A stretch of 64,000 nucleotides of DNA from Flavobacteriales bacterium (GCA_003331305.1 QOQB01000002.1:1-64000); one strand, 5' to 3'; counted from the stretch's first letter, positions 42,905 to 51,664 are shown. Translations and numbers: made by a program. Notes: generated by a model not told the origin, from the sequence alone.

Positions 42905-45709
42905 CTAATGCGCTTCCAGCCAGTTATGCCCTACACCGATGTCAACCGTTAGCGGCACGTGCAATTTGTAGGCGTTTTCCATCTCTGTTTTTACAAGCTT
43001 CGTTAGGGCATCTAATTCTGATTTTGGACATTCAAAAACCAATTCATCATGTACTTGTAGTAGCATTTGTGCCTTGAATTGTTGCTCTCGCATCTTGTCA
43101 TATATACGGAGCATAGCAATTTTGATAATATCGGCGGCACTTCCTTGAATAGGGGCATTAACAGCGTTGCGTTCGGCAGCGCCACGTACTATAGCATTTC
43201 TAGAATTGATGTCTTTTAGGTACCTGCGTCTTCCCAGAACTGTGGAGACATAGCCTTGCTCACGGGCAAAATCTACTTGCTCACTCATATACGACTTAAG
43301 CTTAGGATAATTTTCGTAATAGGTGTCTATAAGGGCTTTGGCTTCGGAGCGTGAAAGAGTGGTTTGATTGCTAAGTCCAAAGGCAGAAACGCCATATATA
43401 ATTCCAAAATTAACCGTTTTGGCTTGGCTACGTTGTTCACGGCTTACTTCTTCAAGCGGCACGCCAAATACTTTTGCAGCGGTGGCTGCGTGGATATCTT
43501 CGTTGTTGTTAAATGCCGCTACCATGCTGGGGTCTTCGCTTAGCGAAGCAATAATACGCAATTCAATCTGAGAGTAATCCGCTGCCATAAGCACATGTTG
43601 ATTGTCTTTGGCAACAAAAGCTTTACGGACTTGTTGTCCTCGAGGCGTACGAATAGGAATGTTCTGTAAGTTTGGATGATTACTACTCAATCGCCCTGTT
43701 GCTGCAACAGCCTGATTATAAACAGTATGCACACGATTCGAATGTGTATTTACGTCTTGTGGCAATGCCGAAACATAGGTGTTATTGAGTTTTTGTACGC
43801 TACGCCATTCCAAAATATCTGCTACTATGGGGTGGTTTTTCGCAAGGGTAGATAGCACTTCCTCTGCAGTGGAATATTGACCGGTTTTTGTCTTTTTGGG
43901 TTTATCTACCAATTTGAGCTTGTCAAATAATATAGGCCCCAATTGTTTAGGCGATGCTAGATTAAAGGTTTCTCCGGCTTGATCAAAAATCCGTTGCGCC
44001 AATTGTTGCGCTTCATGTTCCAATTGGGTTGCCATATTGTTTAGATACGGGACGTCTAACGAAATTCCTGCCAATTCCATAGCTGCCAAAACCCTAACAA
44101 GCGGTAACTCTACCTTGTTCAGCAATTCACGTTGCTCATTTTTACCTAGTTCTTGTTCAAAGTGCTCTTTAAGCTGCCATGTAATATCGGCATCCTCAGC
44201 GGCATATTCAGTTTGTTGATCTAGTGGCACATCGCGCATTGACCCTTGATTCTTTCCTTTTTTACCAATCAAGTCCGAAATGGGTTTAGGCCTATAATTC
44301 AAATAGGTTTCGGCAAGTATATCCATATTGTGGCGCATATCAGGGTTGATAATATAATGCGCCAACATGGTATCAAAAAGTGGTCCTTTGACGGCAATAC
44401 CGTGTTGGTGCATTACCTTAATATCGTACTTTAAATTTTGCCCTACTTTTTCAATTGTTTCGTTAGCGAAAAAAGGCGCTAAATCTTTTAGAGTTTCATT
44501 ACGTTGGGCTTCATCTTTAGATATAGGAACATAATAGCCGGTACCTGCTTGCCAGCTGAAGGCAATCCCAACAAGCGATGCATTAATAGCGTCTAAACCT
44601 GTGGTTTCGGTATCAAAGCAAACGCTTTTTTGGCGCATCATGGTTGCCACCAAAAGGCTGCACTCTATAGGTGTTTGAACGCACTGATAGTGATGTGGAG
44701 TGTTAGCTAAAGTTTTGTGTTCGAAGGTGTTTTCTAACTGCCCACTTCCTGGTTGATGGAACAAATCAAACGCAACTGGTGCAGTTGCGGGCGCAGTTGG
44801 TTCAGGTTGTGAAGGCGCTTCGTTGGGCGCAAAAACCTTTATAAAGGTTTCGCTGAGGCGTCTGAATTCCAATTCTTGAAAAAGCTCTTTCACCGCAGGA
44901 ATGTCAGGCTGACTAAGCTGGTAACTTGAGGCATCAAATTGAACAGGAACATCCAATAAAATACGAGCTAGTTTTTTAGAAAGCAATCCCAATTCTTTGT
45001 TGGCTTCCACTTTTTCTTTCATTTTACCTTTTAGCTCGTGCGTGTTTTCCAAAAGCGCTTCCATGCTTCCATATTCTGCTAAGAATTTTTTTGCTGTTTT
45101 GTCGCCAACTCCGGGCAGCCCAGGGATGTTATCTACCGCATCGCCCATCATACCCAAATAATCAATAACCTGTTCGGGATGATCTATTTCAAACTTTTTT
45201 TGTACTTCGGGGATACCCCAAATCTCAATACCATTGCCCATGCGTGCAGGACGATACATAAAAATATTATCGGAAACCAATTGAGCAAAGTCTTTATCGG
45301 GCGTTACCATAAACACCTGAAAATCTTCTTTTTCAGCCTGTTTGGCAAGTGTGCCAATAATATCATCTGCTTCAAATCCTTCAAGCTCAACAACAGGAAT
45401 ATGTAGTGCTTTTAGTAAGTTTTGAATGTAAGGAACCGCAATTTTTATGGCTTCGGGTGTTTCAGAGCGATTGGCTTTGTAGTCAGGAAACATGTCGTTT
45501 CGTACTTGCGAGCCACCTTTGTCAAATGCCACGGCAAGGTAGTCTGGACGCTCGCGCTTGATTACATCAAACAGGGAGTTTGTAAATCCCAAAATGGCAC
45601 TAGTATCCATCCCTTTTGAGTTAATGCGTGGGTTTTTTATAAAGGCATAATAACCACGAAAAATAAGGGCGTAAGCGTCTAAAAGAAAAAGGCGGTTTTG
45701 ATTGGCCAT
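42905..45709 (-). CDS. polA: DNA polymerase I
   Basis: 934 residues with all three domains. 5' nuclease: LFLLDAYALIFRGYYAF, EGFEADDIIGTLAKQAE, MMGDAVDNIPGLPGVGDKTA. Proofreading 3'-5' exonuclease appears active: SVCFDTETTGLDA keeps the DxE pair. Polymerase: motif A MAADYSQIELRI, motif B/O-helix RSQAKTVNFGIIYGVSAFG, motif C LLQVHDELVFECP. Acts in Okazaki-fragment maturation and repair. A TATTTTTG box lies 25 bases upstream, divergent from the phosphoesterase gene. Confidence 0.97.
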   Translation of the reverse strand: MANQNRLFLLDAYALIFRGYYAFIKNPRINSKGMDTSAILGFTNSLFDVIKRERPDYLAVAFDKGGSQVRNDMFPDYKANRSETPEAIKIAVPYIQNLLKALHIPVVELEGFEADDIIGTLAKQAEKEDFQVFMVTPDKDFAQLVSDNIFMYRPARMGNGIEIWGIPEVQKKFEIDHPEQVIDYLGMMGDAVDNIPGLPGVGDKTAKKFLAEYGSMEALLENTHELKGKMKEKVEANKELGLLSKKLARILLDVPVQFDASSYQLSQPDIPAVKELFQELEFRRLSETFIKVFAPNEAPSQPEPTAPATAPVAFDLFHQPGSGQLENTFEHKTLANTPHHYQCVQTPIECSLLVATMMRQKSVCFDTETTGLDAINASLVGIAFSWQAGTGYYVPISKDEAQRNETLKDLAPFFANETIEKVGQNLKYDIKVMHQHGIAVKGPLFDTMLAHYIINPDMRHNMDILAETYLNYRPKPISDLIGKKGKNQGSMRDVPLDQQTEYAAEDADITWQLKEHFEQELGKNEQRELLNKVELPLVRVLAAMELAGISLDVPYLNNMATQLEHEAQQLAQRIFDQAGETFNLASPKQLGPILFDKLKLVDKPKKTKTGQYSTAEEVLSTLAKNHPIVADILEWRSVQKLNNTYVSALPQDVNTHSNRVHTVYNQAVAATGRLSSNHPNLQNIPIRTPRGQQVRKAFVAKDNQHVLMAADYSQIELRIIASLSEDPSMVAAFNNNEDIHAATAAKVFGVPLEEVSREQRSQAKTVNFGIIYGVSAFGLSNQTTLSRSEAKALIDTYYENYPKLKSYMSEQVDFAREQGYVSTVLGRRRYLKDINSRNAIVRGAAERNAVNAPIQGSAADIIKIAMLRIYDKMREQQFKAQMLLQVHDELVFECPKSELDALTKLVKTEMENAYKLHVPLTVDIGVGHNWLEAH

Positions 45710-45734
45710 GGTAAAATTGCTAAGCAGTATGTTT

Positions 45735-45742
45735 CAAAAATA
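45735..45742 (-). promoter_or_regulatory. polA -7 promoter element
   Basis: TATTTTTG on the minus strand (CAAAAATA on plus), 25 bases before the polA ATG at 45709. Confidence 0.4.
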
Positions 45743-45764
45743 GAATTAAATTTATAAAGACATG

Positions 45765-45793
45765 TTGGTTTGAACAGATTCCTTTTACTTTTG
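45765..45793 (+). promoter_or_regulatory. Phosphoesterase gene promoter
   Basis: TTG (45765-45767), 18-base spacer, TACTTTTG (45786-45793). The ATG follows after 5 bases, so the message should be leaderless or nearly so. Confidence 0.55.
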
Positions 45794-45798
45794 TCGAA

Positions 45799-47013
45799 AT
45801 GTGGCGTTTCATTCTTTTTATTTCTTGCTTCTTTTTAATCTCGTGGTATGCTTTTCAGAGCATACGAACGCAAACTTCCATTAAGTGGGTTTTTGTATTG
45901 TATTGGGCAATCTGTTTAGCAGTGATTCTAAATTTTATTCTTCAATTCAGATTCTTTACCAATCAAGACAACGATGTAGCTCGATTTTTTTCTTTTGGGT
46001 ATCTCATGATCCTGCTAATTACACAACTCATTTTAATTGTTTTTTTGGTGGCAGAAGACACCTACCGTATTTTACGTGCCATTGTCAATTTTGCCTTTCC
46101 TTCCCCTTCCGAAACATGGGTTGGACGAAGAGAATTTATTAGCAAAATGGCTCTGGGGTTGGCGGCTCTTCCCTTTACAGGGCTTTTGTATGGCATATTT
46201 AAGGGGCGTTATAATTATAAAGTTTTGCATCACACCATAGCATTTGACGACTTGCCTGAAGCTTTTGATGGCTATACCCTAACCCAAATTTCCGATTTCC
46301 ATTGCGGGAGTTTTGATCGATATGACAAAGTAAAATACGGTATCGACTTGATAAATGCGCAAGGCTCCGATGTTATTTTTTTCACTGGGGATATGGTAAA
46401 TAATAAAGCTGTGGAGCTAAACAGATGGATTGAATTATTTTCAACACTTTCGGCCAAAGACGGCGTATTTTCTGTATTGGGCAATCATGACTATGGCGAT
46501 TATACTTCCTGGGATACTCCAGAGAAGAAAGAAGAGAACTTAAAAAAACTTGTGAGCCTTCAAGAACAGATGGGGTTTCAATTATTACGCAACGAACATA
46601 CCACCCTTCAGCGAGGCGATGCCCAACTTGATGTAGTTGGTGTTGAAAATTGGGGGAAAGGCGGATTTAAAAAAGCAGGAGATTTAGACAAAGCACTGTC
46701 AAAAACAACTTCAAATGGCTTTAAAATACTGATGAGTCACGACCCGTCACATTGGGAAATGATTGTTCGAAATCACCCAACACATATTCCATTAACCCTT
46801 AGTGGGCATACACATGGAATGCAGTTTGGCATTGATATTCCAGGTTGGATAAAATGGAGTCCAGCCAAGTGGCGCTACCCTTATTGGTCTGGGCTGTATA
46901 ATGAAAAAGATCAGCATCTTTATGTCAATCGTGGTTTTGGTTATTTAGCTTATCCTGGAAGACTTGGTATGTGGCCCGAAATAACAGTAATCACTCTGCG
47001 AAAAGCCACATGA
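45799..47013 (+). CDS. Membrane-anchored metallophosphoesterase
   Basis: 404 residues. The first 150 contain four hydrophobic helices (FILFISCFFLISWYAF, WVFVLYWAICLAVILNFIL, FFSFGYLMILLITQLILIVF, MALGLAALPFTGLLYGIF). The calcineurin-like domain has every metal motif: QISDFHCGSFD, FTGDMVNN, VLGNHDYG, LMSHDPSHW and LSGHTHGMQFG. This is the YkuE/YaeI-like group; some members hydrolyse UDP-2,3-diacylglucosamine or phospholipids, but the substrate here is unknown. Domain placement indicates an active site outside or at the membrane face. Confidence 0.9.
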   Translation: MWRFILFISCFFLISWYAFQSIRTQTSIKWVFVLYWAICLAVILNFILQFRFFTNQDNDVARFFSFGYLMILLITQLILIVFLVAEDTYRILRAIVNFAFPSPSETWVGRREFISKMALGLAALPFTGLLYGIFKGRYNYKVLHHTIAFDDLPEAFDGYTLTQISDFHCGSFDRYDKVKYGIDLINAQGSDVIFFTGDMVNNKAVELNRWIELFSTLSAKDGVFSVLGNHDYGDYTSWDTPEKKEENLKKLVSLQEQMGFQLLRNEHTTLQRGDAQLDVVGVENWGKGGFKKAGDLDKALSKTTSNGFKILMSHDPSHWEMIVRNHPTHIPLTLSGHTHGMQFGIDIPGWIKWSPAKWRYPYWSGLYNEKDQHLYVNRGFGYLAYPGRLGMWPEITVITLRKAT

Positions 47014-47035
47014 GCTATTATTTGTCTAAATAATG

Positions 47036-47043
47036 TATTTTTG
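47036..47043 (+). promoter_or_regulatory. -7 element for the thioredoxin-fold gene
   Basis: TATTTTTG, 33 bases before the ATG at 47077; no TTG at correct spacing. Confidence 0.4.
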
Positions 47044-47076
47044 CCCTAGACCAACAGTGCTATAAATAAGTATGTC

Positions 47077-47373
47077 ATGTCAAAATTTGGTGACTTAATT
47101 GACGCTAATATTCCGATTCTGTTAAGTTTTTACACGGACTGGAACGACCCCTCTATGGAAATGCATCCTGTGTTACGCGATGTAGCTGCTGCTCTGGGCG
47201 ACACGGGTAAGGTGGTCAAAATAGATTTGGACAAGAATCCCAAATTAGCCGAAGCCCTTCGTATAAAAGGATTACCTACCTTAATGATTTATAAATCGGG
47301 AGAAATGGTTTGGCGTCAAAGTGGTGAGCAAGATGCCAATACGCTTATCGGATTGATGAAAGATTTTGTTTAA
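47077..47373 (+). CDS. Thioredoxin-fold protein lacking the CxxC motif
   Basis: 98 residues with a thioredoxin outline: ILLSFYTDWNDPSMEMHPVL in place of the WCGPC region, VVKIDLDKNPKLAEALRIKG, the cis-proline loop GLPTLMIYKSGE and the final helix. The active-site pair is replaced by WNDPS (residues 22-26) and there is no cysteine anywhere in the protein, so it cannot do dithiol exchange. Likely a binding or scaffolding protein. Stop overlaps convergent DUF2723 gene by 4 bases (TTAA). Confidence 0.82.
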   Translation: MSKFGDLIDANIPILLSFYTDWNDPSMEMHPVLRDVAAALGDTGKVVKIDLDKNPKLAEALRIKGLPTLMIYKSGEMVWRQSGEQDANTLIGLMKDFV

Positions 47374-50300
47374 TCTGACGTATAGAGACCCGTTGCTTTT
47401 CTGAAATCTTTGTTTGCCTCCGATACGCTATCTAAGTTAGGCTCAAGTATCTGATAACGTTCCAAAATTCTTTGATACGCAAGTATCTCAAGTTCAATAC
47501 TTTCTTTGTAATAAGTAAGCTCTTCCTCGGGGACTTGGCTAAACAATGTTAACCGATTTTGATATACTTGTGCGATACCGTTATATAGAAGTCTTCCCGA
47601 TTCGGGCATGTCTGCTGCAAAAAGTTCAGAAACATACGATGTCATAGGGGTGTAATACTCGTAGGCAGAATACAACGGGGCAAATTGACGGGTATTTTCA
47701 ATAAAGTCTTTGATTAGCGTGCTTGCGGCGGCGGTGTCCTTGGCATTAACGGCGACATCCACCACGGCACGGTAGCGCTCTACATCCACCAAAATAGTTT
47801 CCGCATAGAGTTGTTGGTCTGCTGCGCTAAACGATTCGTAATATGACAACTTATCTGCATATTTTTCGGCAAGTTGTGTGGCAAGTTTACCTCCTTTTTC
47901 AGCACTTCCTGCCCTGTAATACGTGGCTGCAATAGGCGTAATCAAGCTGTAGTATCCAAAATAATCCAAAGGCATTTTTTCCATGGCCAAATCCAACACT
48001 TCAATGGCCTTTTGAGGTTGCTTTTCATTAACAAGCTGCTCTGCCAATCGTGCTAAATTACTGCGAAACGAAATGCTATTTTTTCGTGTTTCGGGGTCGT
48101 GATAAATGTCTGGGCTATTGGCATTACCCCAACCCCATTTTTTTACAATATCGAACATATTGTCGGAGTCAATCCGCCCCATTTGATACGGATTTTCTGG
48201 GTTTTCAGGAGTTTTGATGGGGACAAGCTTATACACTAATCCTTCGAGCTGGAGGTACTCTTTCATCCATATGTATTCCTCGTCATCATAACTACCACCC
48301 GTAAAATAAATTGGTCTTTTCCAATCGTTGTTGCGCAAAATATCGAGCATCATCACCCGGTTTTTATACAATCCAGATGTTGGCAGGTCAATATCGATAT
48401 AATCCACGATAAGGTCGGCATCTTCGGGTTTTACTATTCCACTTTTTAGGACATTTTCTTTGTTTACGGGAACTCTTACTTTGTTGGTAGGATAATATAC
48501 CAAGTTTTGAGTCCCCTCAGGAACTTGATTTACATCCACTTCATATTGCTGTAACAAATGTTTGTAGCGTGTACGTGGATTGTCACTTGCCACCCAATCC
48601 ATAAAATCTCCTAAACCCCAACGAACCGAATCAATAAGCGCTTCAAATTTGATATAATCACGAGTGCCATAAGCATATTGTTTGTGTACGAGTTGCGACG
48701 GAATAGCAGTACTTTCGTAGGTTTTTCGCTTGAGTTGGTCAATGTACCAGTCGGTTGCTAAAAGCTGTGTGTTTATACTGCGTACATCGGTACGATATCC
48801 TTCAATTTCTTGCGCATACCAAAGGGCAAACGTATCGTTATCGCCTATGGTAAAAATCATGGCGTCTTTGTCTTTATCAATAGAATCTAGGTAGGCTTTT
48901 GCGGTAGATTGTGCTGTGTAACGGTTAGATCGATCGTGATCGTCCCAATTTTGGGAGCCCATGAGTACAGGCACGGCTAGTAAGCAAAGCCCAATGGAAA
49001 GGGGAGCTGCTACACGCAACGACACATGTTTTTTTAGCGATTCTGCAAAAGCAACCACACCAATACCAATACACATGGCAAATACATAAAACGATCCTAC
49101 GAGGGCGTAATCGCGCTCGCGCGGTTCAAAAACTCTCTCGTTGAGGTATACTTTAAGGGCCAATCCCGTAAAGAGGAAAAACACCAACAATACCCAAAAA
49201 CGTTTTTTGTCTTGCTGATATAAAAACAACGCACCGAGTACTCCTAAAAACAAGGGCAACATATAATAGGTGTTGCGGCCTTTATTGTTTTTGGCATCGC
49301 CGTATAAGTTCTTCTGCGGGCCCAGCCGGAAGCTATCTAGCCAAGAAATTCCACTAATCCAATTGCCATCGAAAGGGTCTAAATTACCTTGTTCGTCGTT
49401 TTGTTTTCCTGCGAAATTCCACATAAAATAACGGAAATACATATAGTTTATTTGGAAAGTAAACAGGTAGTTTAGATTATCAATCAGACTTGGCTTTTCA
49501 ATATCCAAATAGGATCCGAAGCGTTGTAAAAACTGATGGTATCCGTTGGCATCCACTTCACCATTATTGACGCGAGAAATAAAATCGTTTATGGCATCTA
49601 TCAGCTGTGTTTGGGTGCTGTATTCTGGCTTGATGTCAAAATTTGGTGCGCCAAAATAGGTGATATAATTTACTGCATTTCCCGAGCTCCACATGCGTGG
49701 TAGCAGCCCGGTGTGCTTACTGTTGGCATTGATGCGCGCATCTTCCCATGCGTTTACCACCACATAGCGTCCTTTTTTGTAGTCTTTTTCATACTTGGGT
49801 TTGTCGTCCTTATACGGGTTGTCTTCGTCTTGCCCTGCGTACATATCGGTGTACATGGGGCCATAAAACAAATGCGTTTCAGGGTATTGCTCAAGGTTGT
49901 AATAAGCCAATAATGCACGTGCATCTGTGGGCGCATTTTCGTTGATAACCGTATTGGCATTAGCGCGAATGGGCAGCATAATCCATGACGAAAATCCAAC
50001 TAAAATAAACACCACACACCATAAACCTGTATTGGCTTGCACCCATTTTTTTTGTTGCGTAAAACGCAATCCCCAAATAAAAAACGCCAAAATAGACAGC
50101 CCTGCAATGATAGTTCCTGAGTTAAAGGGCAGCCCAAAACTGTTGACAAAAAACACTTCAGCATTTCCAAAATAGGCTAAGGTTAGGGGAAGGAGTAACT
50201 TAAAGATAAAAAGCAATATGGCCACCGAGACCACATTGGCCACTACAAACGATTTCCACGAAAAAGGGTAGTGCTTAAAGTAAAATAACATTCCTATTGC

Positions 50301-50891
50301 TGGCACGGTAAGCAACCCCATAAAATGCACCCCAAACGACAAGCCAATTAAAAAAGCAATAAGTACCAGCCAGCGATCGCCGCGTGGTTTGAGCATATCT
50401 TCTTCCCAGCGCAATCCCAACCAAAACATGGCAGAAGTAATGAGCATCGCCATGGCATATACTTCAGCTTCTACGGCATTATACCAAAAGCTATCTGAAA
50501 ATGTATAACTAAGCGCACCTACAACACTAGCGCCTAATACCAAAATAGCTTGTATGCCAGATGGACTAGGGTCTTTGAGTATAAATCTTGTAATAATTCG
50601 GGTAAGCGACCAAAACAGAAATAAAATGGTAAAGGCACTTGCCAATACCGACATCATATTTACCCAAAACGCCACACGCTCTGGACTACTGGCAAAAGAG
50701 GAGAAGAATGCGCCCATCATTTGAAATAGTGGTGCGCCAGGCGGATGTCCAACCTGTAGCTTAGCAGCTGTAGCAATGTATTCGCTACAGTCCCAGTAGC
50801 TTGCTGTAGGTTCTACGGTGAGGTAGTAGGTGACTAGGGCAACACAAAAAACAAACCAGCCTGTGAGGGTGTTTCCTTTAGAGTAGTTCAT
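47370..50891 (-). CDS. DUF2723 protein O-mannosyltransferase-like membrane protein
   Basis: 1173 residues from ATG 50891 (MNYSKGNTLTGWFVFCVALV); the ORF extends 15 codons further but those precede the usual start. N-terminal half: about ten or more membrane helices with YLTVEPTASYWDCSEYIATA and VGHPPGAPLFQMMGAFF in the first extracytoplasmic loops, the DUF2723 signature with acidic residues like GT-C glycosyltransferases (family GT117). C-terminal half: soluble, including IFTIGDNDTFALWYAQEIEG and helical repeats (LARLAEQLVNEKQPQKAIEVL) of TPR type. It is probably involved in protein or lipid glycosylation at the periplasmic face. Start lies 102 bases from the divergent tRNA-Gln. Confidence 0.87.
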   Translation of the reverse strand: MNYSKGNTLTGWFVFCVALVTYYLTVEPTASYWDCSEYIATAAKLQVGHPPGAPLFQMMGAFFSSFASSPERVAFWVNMMSVLASAFTILFLFWSLTRIITRFILKDPSPSGIQAILVLGASVVGALSYTFSDSFWYNAVEAEVYAMAMLITSAMFWLGLRWEEDMLKPRGDRWLVLIAFLIGLSFGVHFMGLLTVPAIGMLFYFKHYPFSWKSFVVANVVSVAILLFIFKLLLPLTLAYFGNAEVFFVNSFGLPFNSGTIIAGLSILAFFIWGLRFTQQKKWVQANTGLWCVVFILVGFSSWIMLPIRANANTVINENAPTDARALLAYYNLEQYPETHLFYGPMYTDMYAGQDEDNPYKDDKPKYEKDYKKGRYVVVNAWEDARINANSKHTGLLPRMWSSGNAVNYITYFGAPNFDIKPEYSTQTQLIDAINDFISRVNNGEVDANGYHQFLQRFGSYLDIEKPSLIDNLNYLFTFQINYMYFRYFMWNFAGKQNDEQGNLDPFDGNWISGISWLDSFRLGPQKNLYGDAKNNKGRNTYYMLPLFLGVLGALFLYQQDKKRFWVLLVFFLFTGLALKVYLNERVFEPRERDYALVGSFYVFAMCIGIGVVAFAESLKKHVSLRVAAPLSIGLCLLAVPVLMGSQNWDDHDRSNRYTAQSTAKAYLDSIDKDKDAMIFTIGDNDTFALWYAQEIEGYRTDVRSINTQLLATDWYIDQLKRKTYESTAIPSQLVHKQYAYGTRDYIKFEALIDSVRWGLGDFMDWVASDNPRTRYKHLLQQYEVDVNQVPEGTQNLVYYPTNKVRVPVNKENVLKSGIVKPEDADLIVDYIDIDLPTSGLYKNRVMMLDILRNNDWKRPIYFTGGSYDDEEYIWMKEYLQLEGLVYKLVPIKTPENPENPYQMGRIDSDNMFDIVKKWGWGNANSPDIYHDPETRKNSISFRSNLARLAEQLVNEKQPQKAIEVLDLAMEKMPLDYFGYYSLITPIAATYYRAGSAEKGGKLATQLAEKYADKLSYYESFSAADQQLYAETILVDVERYRAVVDVAVNAKDTAAASTLIKDFIENTRQFAPLYSAYEYYTPMTSYVSELFAADMPESGRLLYNGIAQVYQNRLTLFSQVPEEELTYYKESIELEILAYQRILERYQILEPNLDSVSEANKDFRKATGLYTSD

Positions 50892-50954
50892 AGAATTTCT
50901 AAAGCCACTAAAGTACAATATATTGGAAAACCACAAACAAGATTGTTGAAACTA

Positions 50955-50984
50955 TTGGTGCAACAAAAAGTTTGTTTATTTTTG
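50955..50984 (+). promoter_or_regulatory. tRNA-Gln promoter
   Basis: TTG (50955-50957), 19-base spacer, TATTTTTG (50977-50984), with the mature tRNA beginning 10 bases after the box. Both elements match the consensus at ideal spacing. Confidence 0.65.
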
Positions 50985-50993
50985 CATCCGCAT

Positions 50994-51066
50994 TGGCCTA
51001 TGGTGTAACTGGCAACACGTCTGATTTTGGTTCAGAAGAGTCTAGGTTCGAGCCCTAGTAGGCCAA
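50994..51066 (+). tRNA. tRNA-Gln (TTG anticodon)
   Basis: A 73-base cloverleaf: acceptor stem TGGCCTA/TAGGCCA (50994-51000 with 51059-51065), D stem GTGT/ACAC, anticodon stem TCTGA/TCAGA with loop TTTTGGT giving anticodon TTG, T stem CTAGG/CCTAG with loop TTCGAGC, discriminator A. All stems pair perfectly. The U1-A72 start is typical of Gln tRNAs. CCA is not encoded and must be added. Stands alone between a consensus promoter and a strong terminator. Confidence 0.95.
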
Positions 51067-51067
51067 C

Positions 51068-51099
51068 AAAAAACCCGTTCAAATAAGATCGGGTTTTTT
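51068..51099 (+). terminator. tRNA-Gln terminator
   Basis: AAAAAACCCG (51068-51077), 12-base loop, CGGGTTTTTT (51090-51099): a 10-bp stem with T-tail, immediately after the tRNA. Confidence 0.85.
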
Positions 51100-51103
51100 A
51101 GTT

Positions 51104-51157
51104 TTATCTTAATGCATCAGCTATTTCTGCTTTAAAGTGTTCCCAATCGGAGAAGAT
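51104..51157 (-). other. Short coding-like remnant beyond the tRNA terminator
   Basis: Minus-strand frame reads 17 codons with a protein-like sequence (IFSDWEHFKAEIADALR) and a stop, but is preceded by an in-frame stop and has no start. It may be the decayed 3' end of a lost gene. The rest of 51158-51231 shows nothing recognisable apart from A/T-rich sequence. Confidence 0.2.
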
Positions 51158-51231
51158 TTAGCTAAACAACAAAAAGGTTAGTATAAATAGTATAATTTGT
51201 AAAATTTGCTTGTCATTCAATTTTAAATGAT

Positions 51232-51342
51232 TCACAGCGCATTGTTTTGATAAGGGTTAAGAACTCCAGAAACAAAATGAAATAACAGCTCGGCAATAAA
51301 AAGTATAAACACAATTAAAAAAAGTAGTTTTAGGGTTTTCAT
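51232..51342 (-). CDS. Tiny predicted membrane protein (36 aa)
   Basis: ATG at 51342 to TGA: one hydrophobic helix (LKLLFLIVFILFIAELLFHF) after a basic MKTLK start, then SGVLNPYQNNAL. It begins one base after the stop of the 59-residue ORF upstream, so the two may be a mini-operon. No family recognised. It could be a leader or stress-type small membrane protein; evidence is limited to the coupling and the membrane helix. Confidence 0.4.
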   Translation of the reverse strand: MKTLKLLFLIVFILFIAELLFHFVSGVLNPYQNNAL

Positions 51343-51343
51343 A

Positions 51344-51523
51344 CTATTTTAAAAGTTTTATAAAAGCGTCATAATTGACTAAAAACAGCAGAAAAACGCC
51401 AACAACTATAAATACAAGATCTGATTTTTTTGACCTTTTAAGGAGATTTTTAACATAAAAAGCAGGCATTATCAACAAACAAGCCATAATGCGATAAAGA
51501 ACCGAGTTGTTTTCTTTTTTCAT
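51344..51523 (-). CDS. Small predicted membrane protein (59 aa)
   Basis: ATG at 51523 to TAG. Residues: basic/polar start MKKENNSVLYR, a first hydrophobic stretch (IMACLLIMPAFYV), a basic loop KNLLKRSKKSD, and a second helix (LVFIVVGVFLLFLV), ending NYDAFIKLLK. The two-helix hairpin with a strongly positive loop follows the positive-inside rule. A TATATTTG box on the same strand lies at 51585-51592. I do not recognise a family. Confidence 0.5.
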   Translation of the reverse strand: MKKENNSVLYRIMACLLIMPAFYVKNLLKRSKKSDLVFIVVGVFLLFLVNYDAFIKLLK

Positions 51524-51584
51524 AACACAAGATTTAAGTCAGTAAAGGGTTAAGTTTAAATATAGATTTTAACGTTGGGCATAT

Positions 51585-51592
51585 CAAATATA
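51585..51592 (-). promoter_or_regulatory. -7 element for the small membrane ORFs
   Basis: TATATTTG on the minus strand (CAAATATA on plus), 61 bases before the ATG at 51523 and divergent from the rimP promoter 20 bases away. Confidence 0.4.
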
Positions 51593-51611
51593 CAAAATCC
51601 AATATTATTGC

Positions 51612-51619
51612 TATATTTG
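51612..51619 (+). promoter_or_regulatory. rimP-nusA-infB -7 promoter element
   Basis: TATATTTG fits TAnnTTTG; transcription would begin near 51625, just ahead of or inside the first leader hairpin. No TTG at 18-21 bases upstream. Confidence 0.45.
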
Positions 51620-51664
51620 CCCCGTTTAACGGGAAGAGGTAGGGGGACAAAGTCCTCTTTTTTA
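51620..51664 (+). promoter_or_regulatory. Structured leader of rimP, attenuator-like
   Basis: Two adjacent inverted repeats: CCCGTT/AACGGG (within 51621-51633) and AAGAGG/CCTCTT (51634-51639 with 51654-51659), the latter containing an inner GGAC-AAA-GTCC and running directly into six T. A terminator-shaped hairpin 4-10 bases before the start of rimP suggests premature termination or antitermination control of the operon, which encodes NusA itself. Confidence 0.5.
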
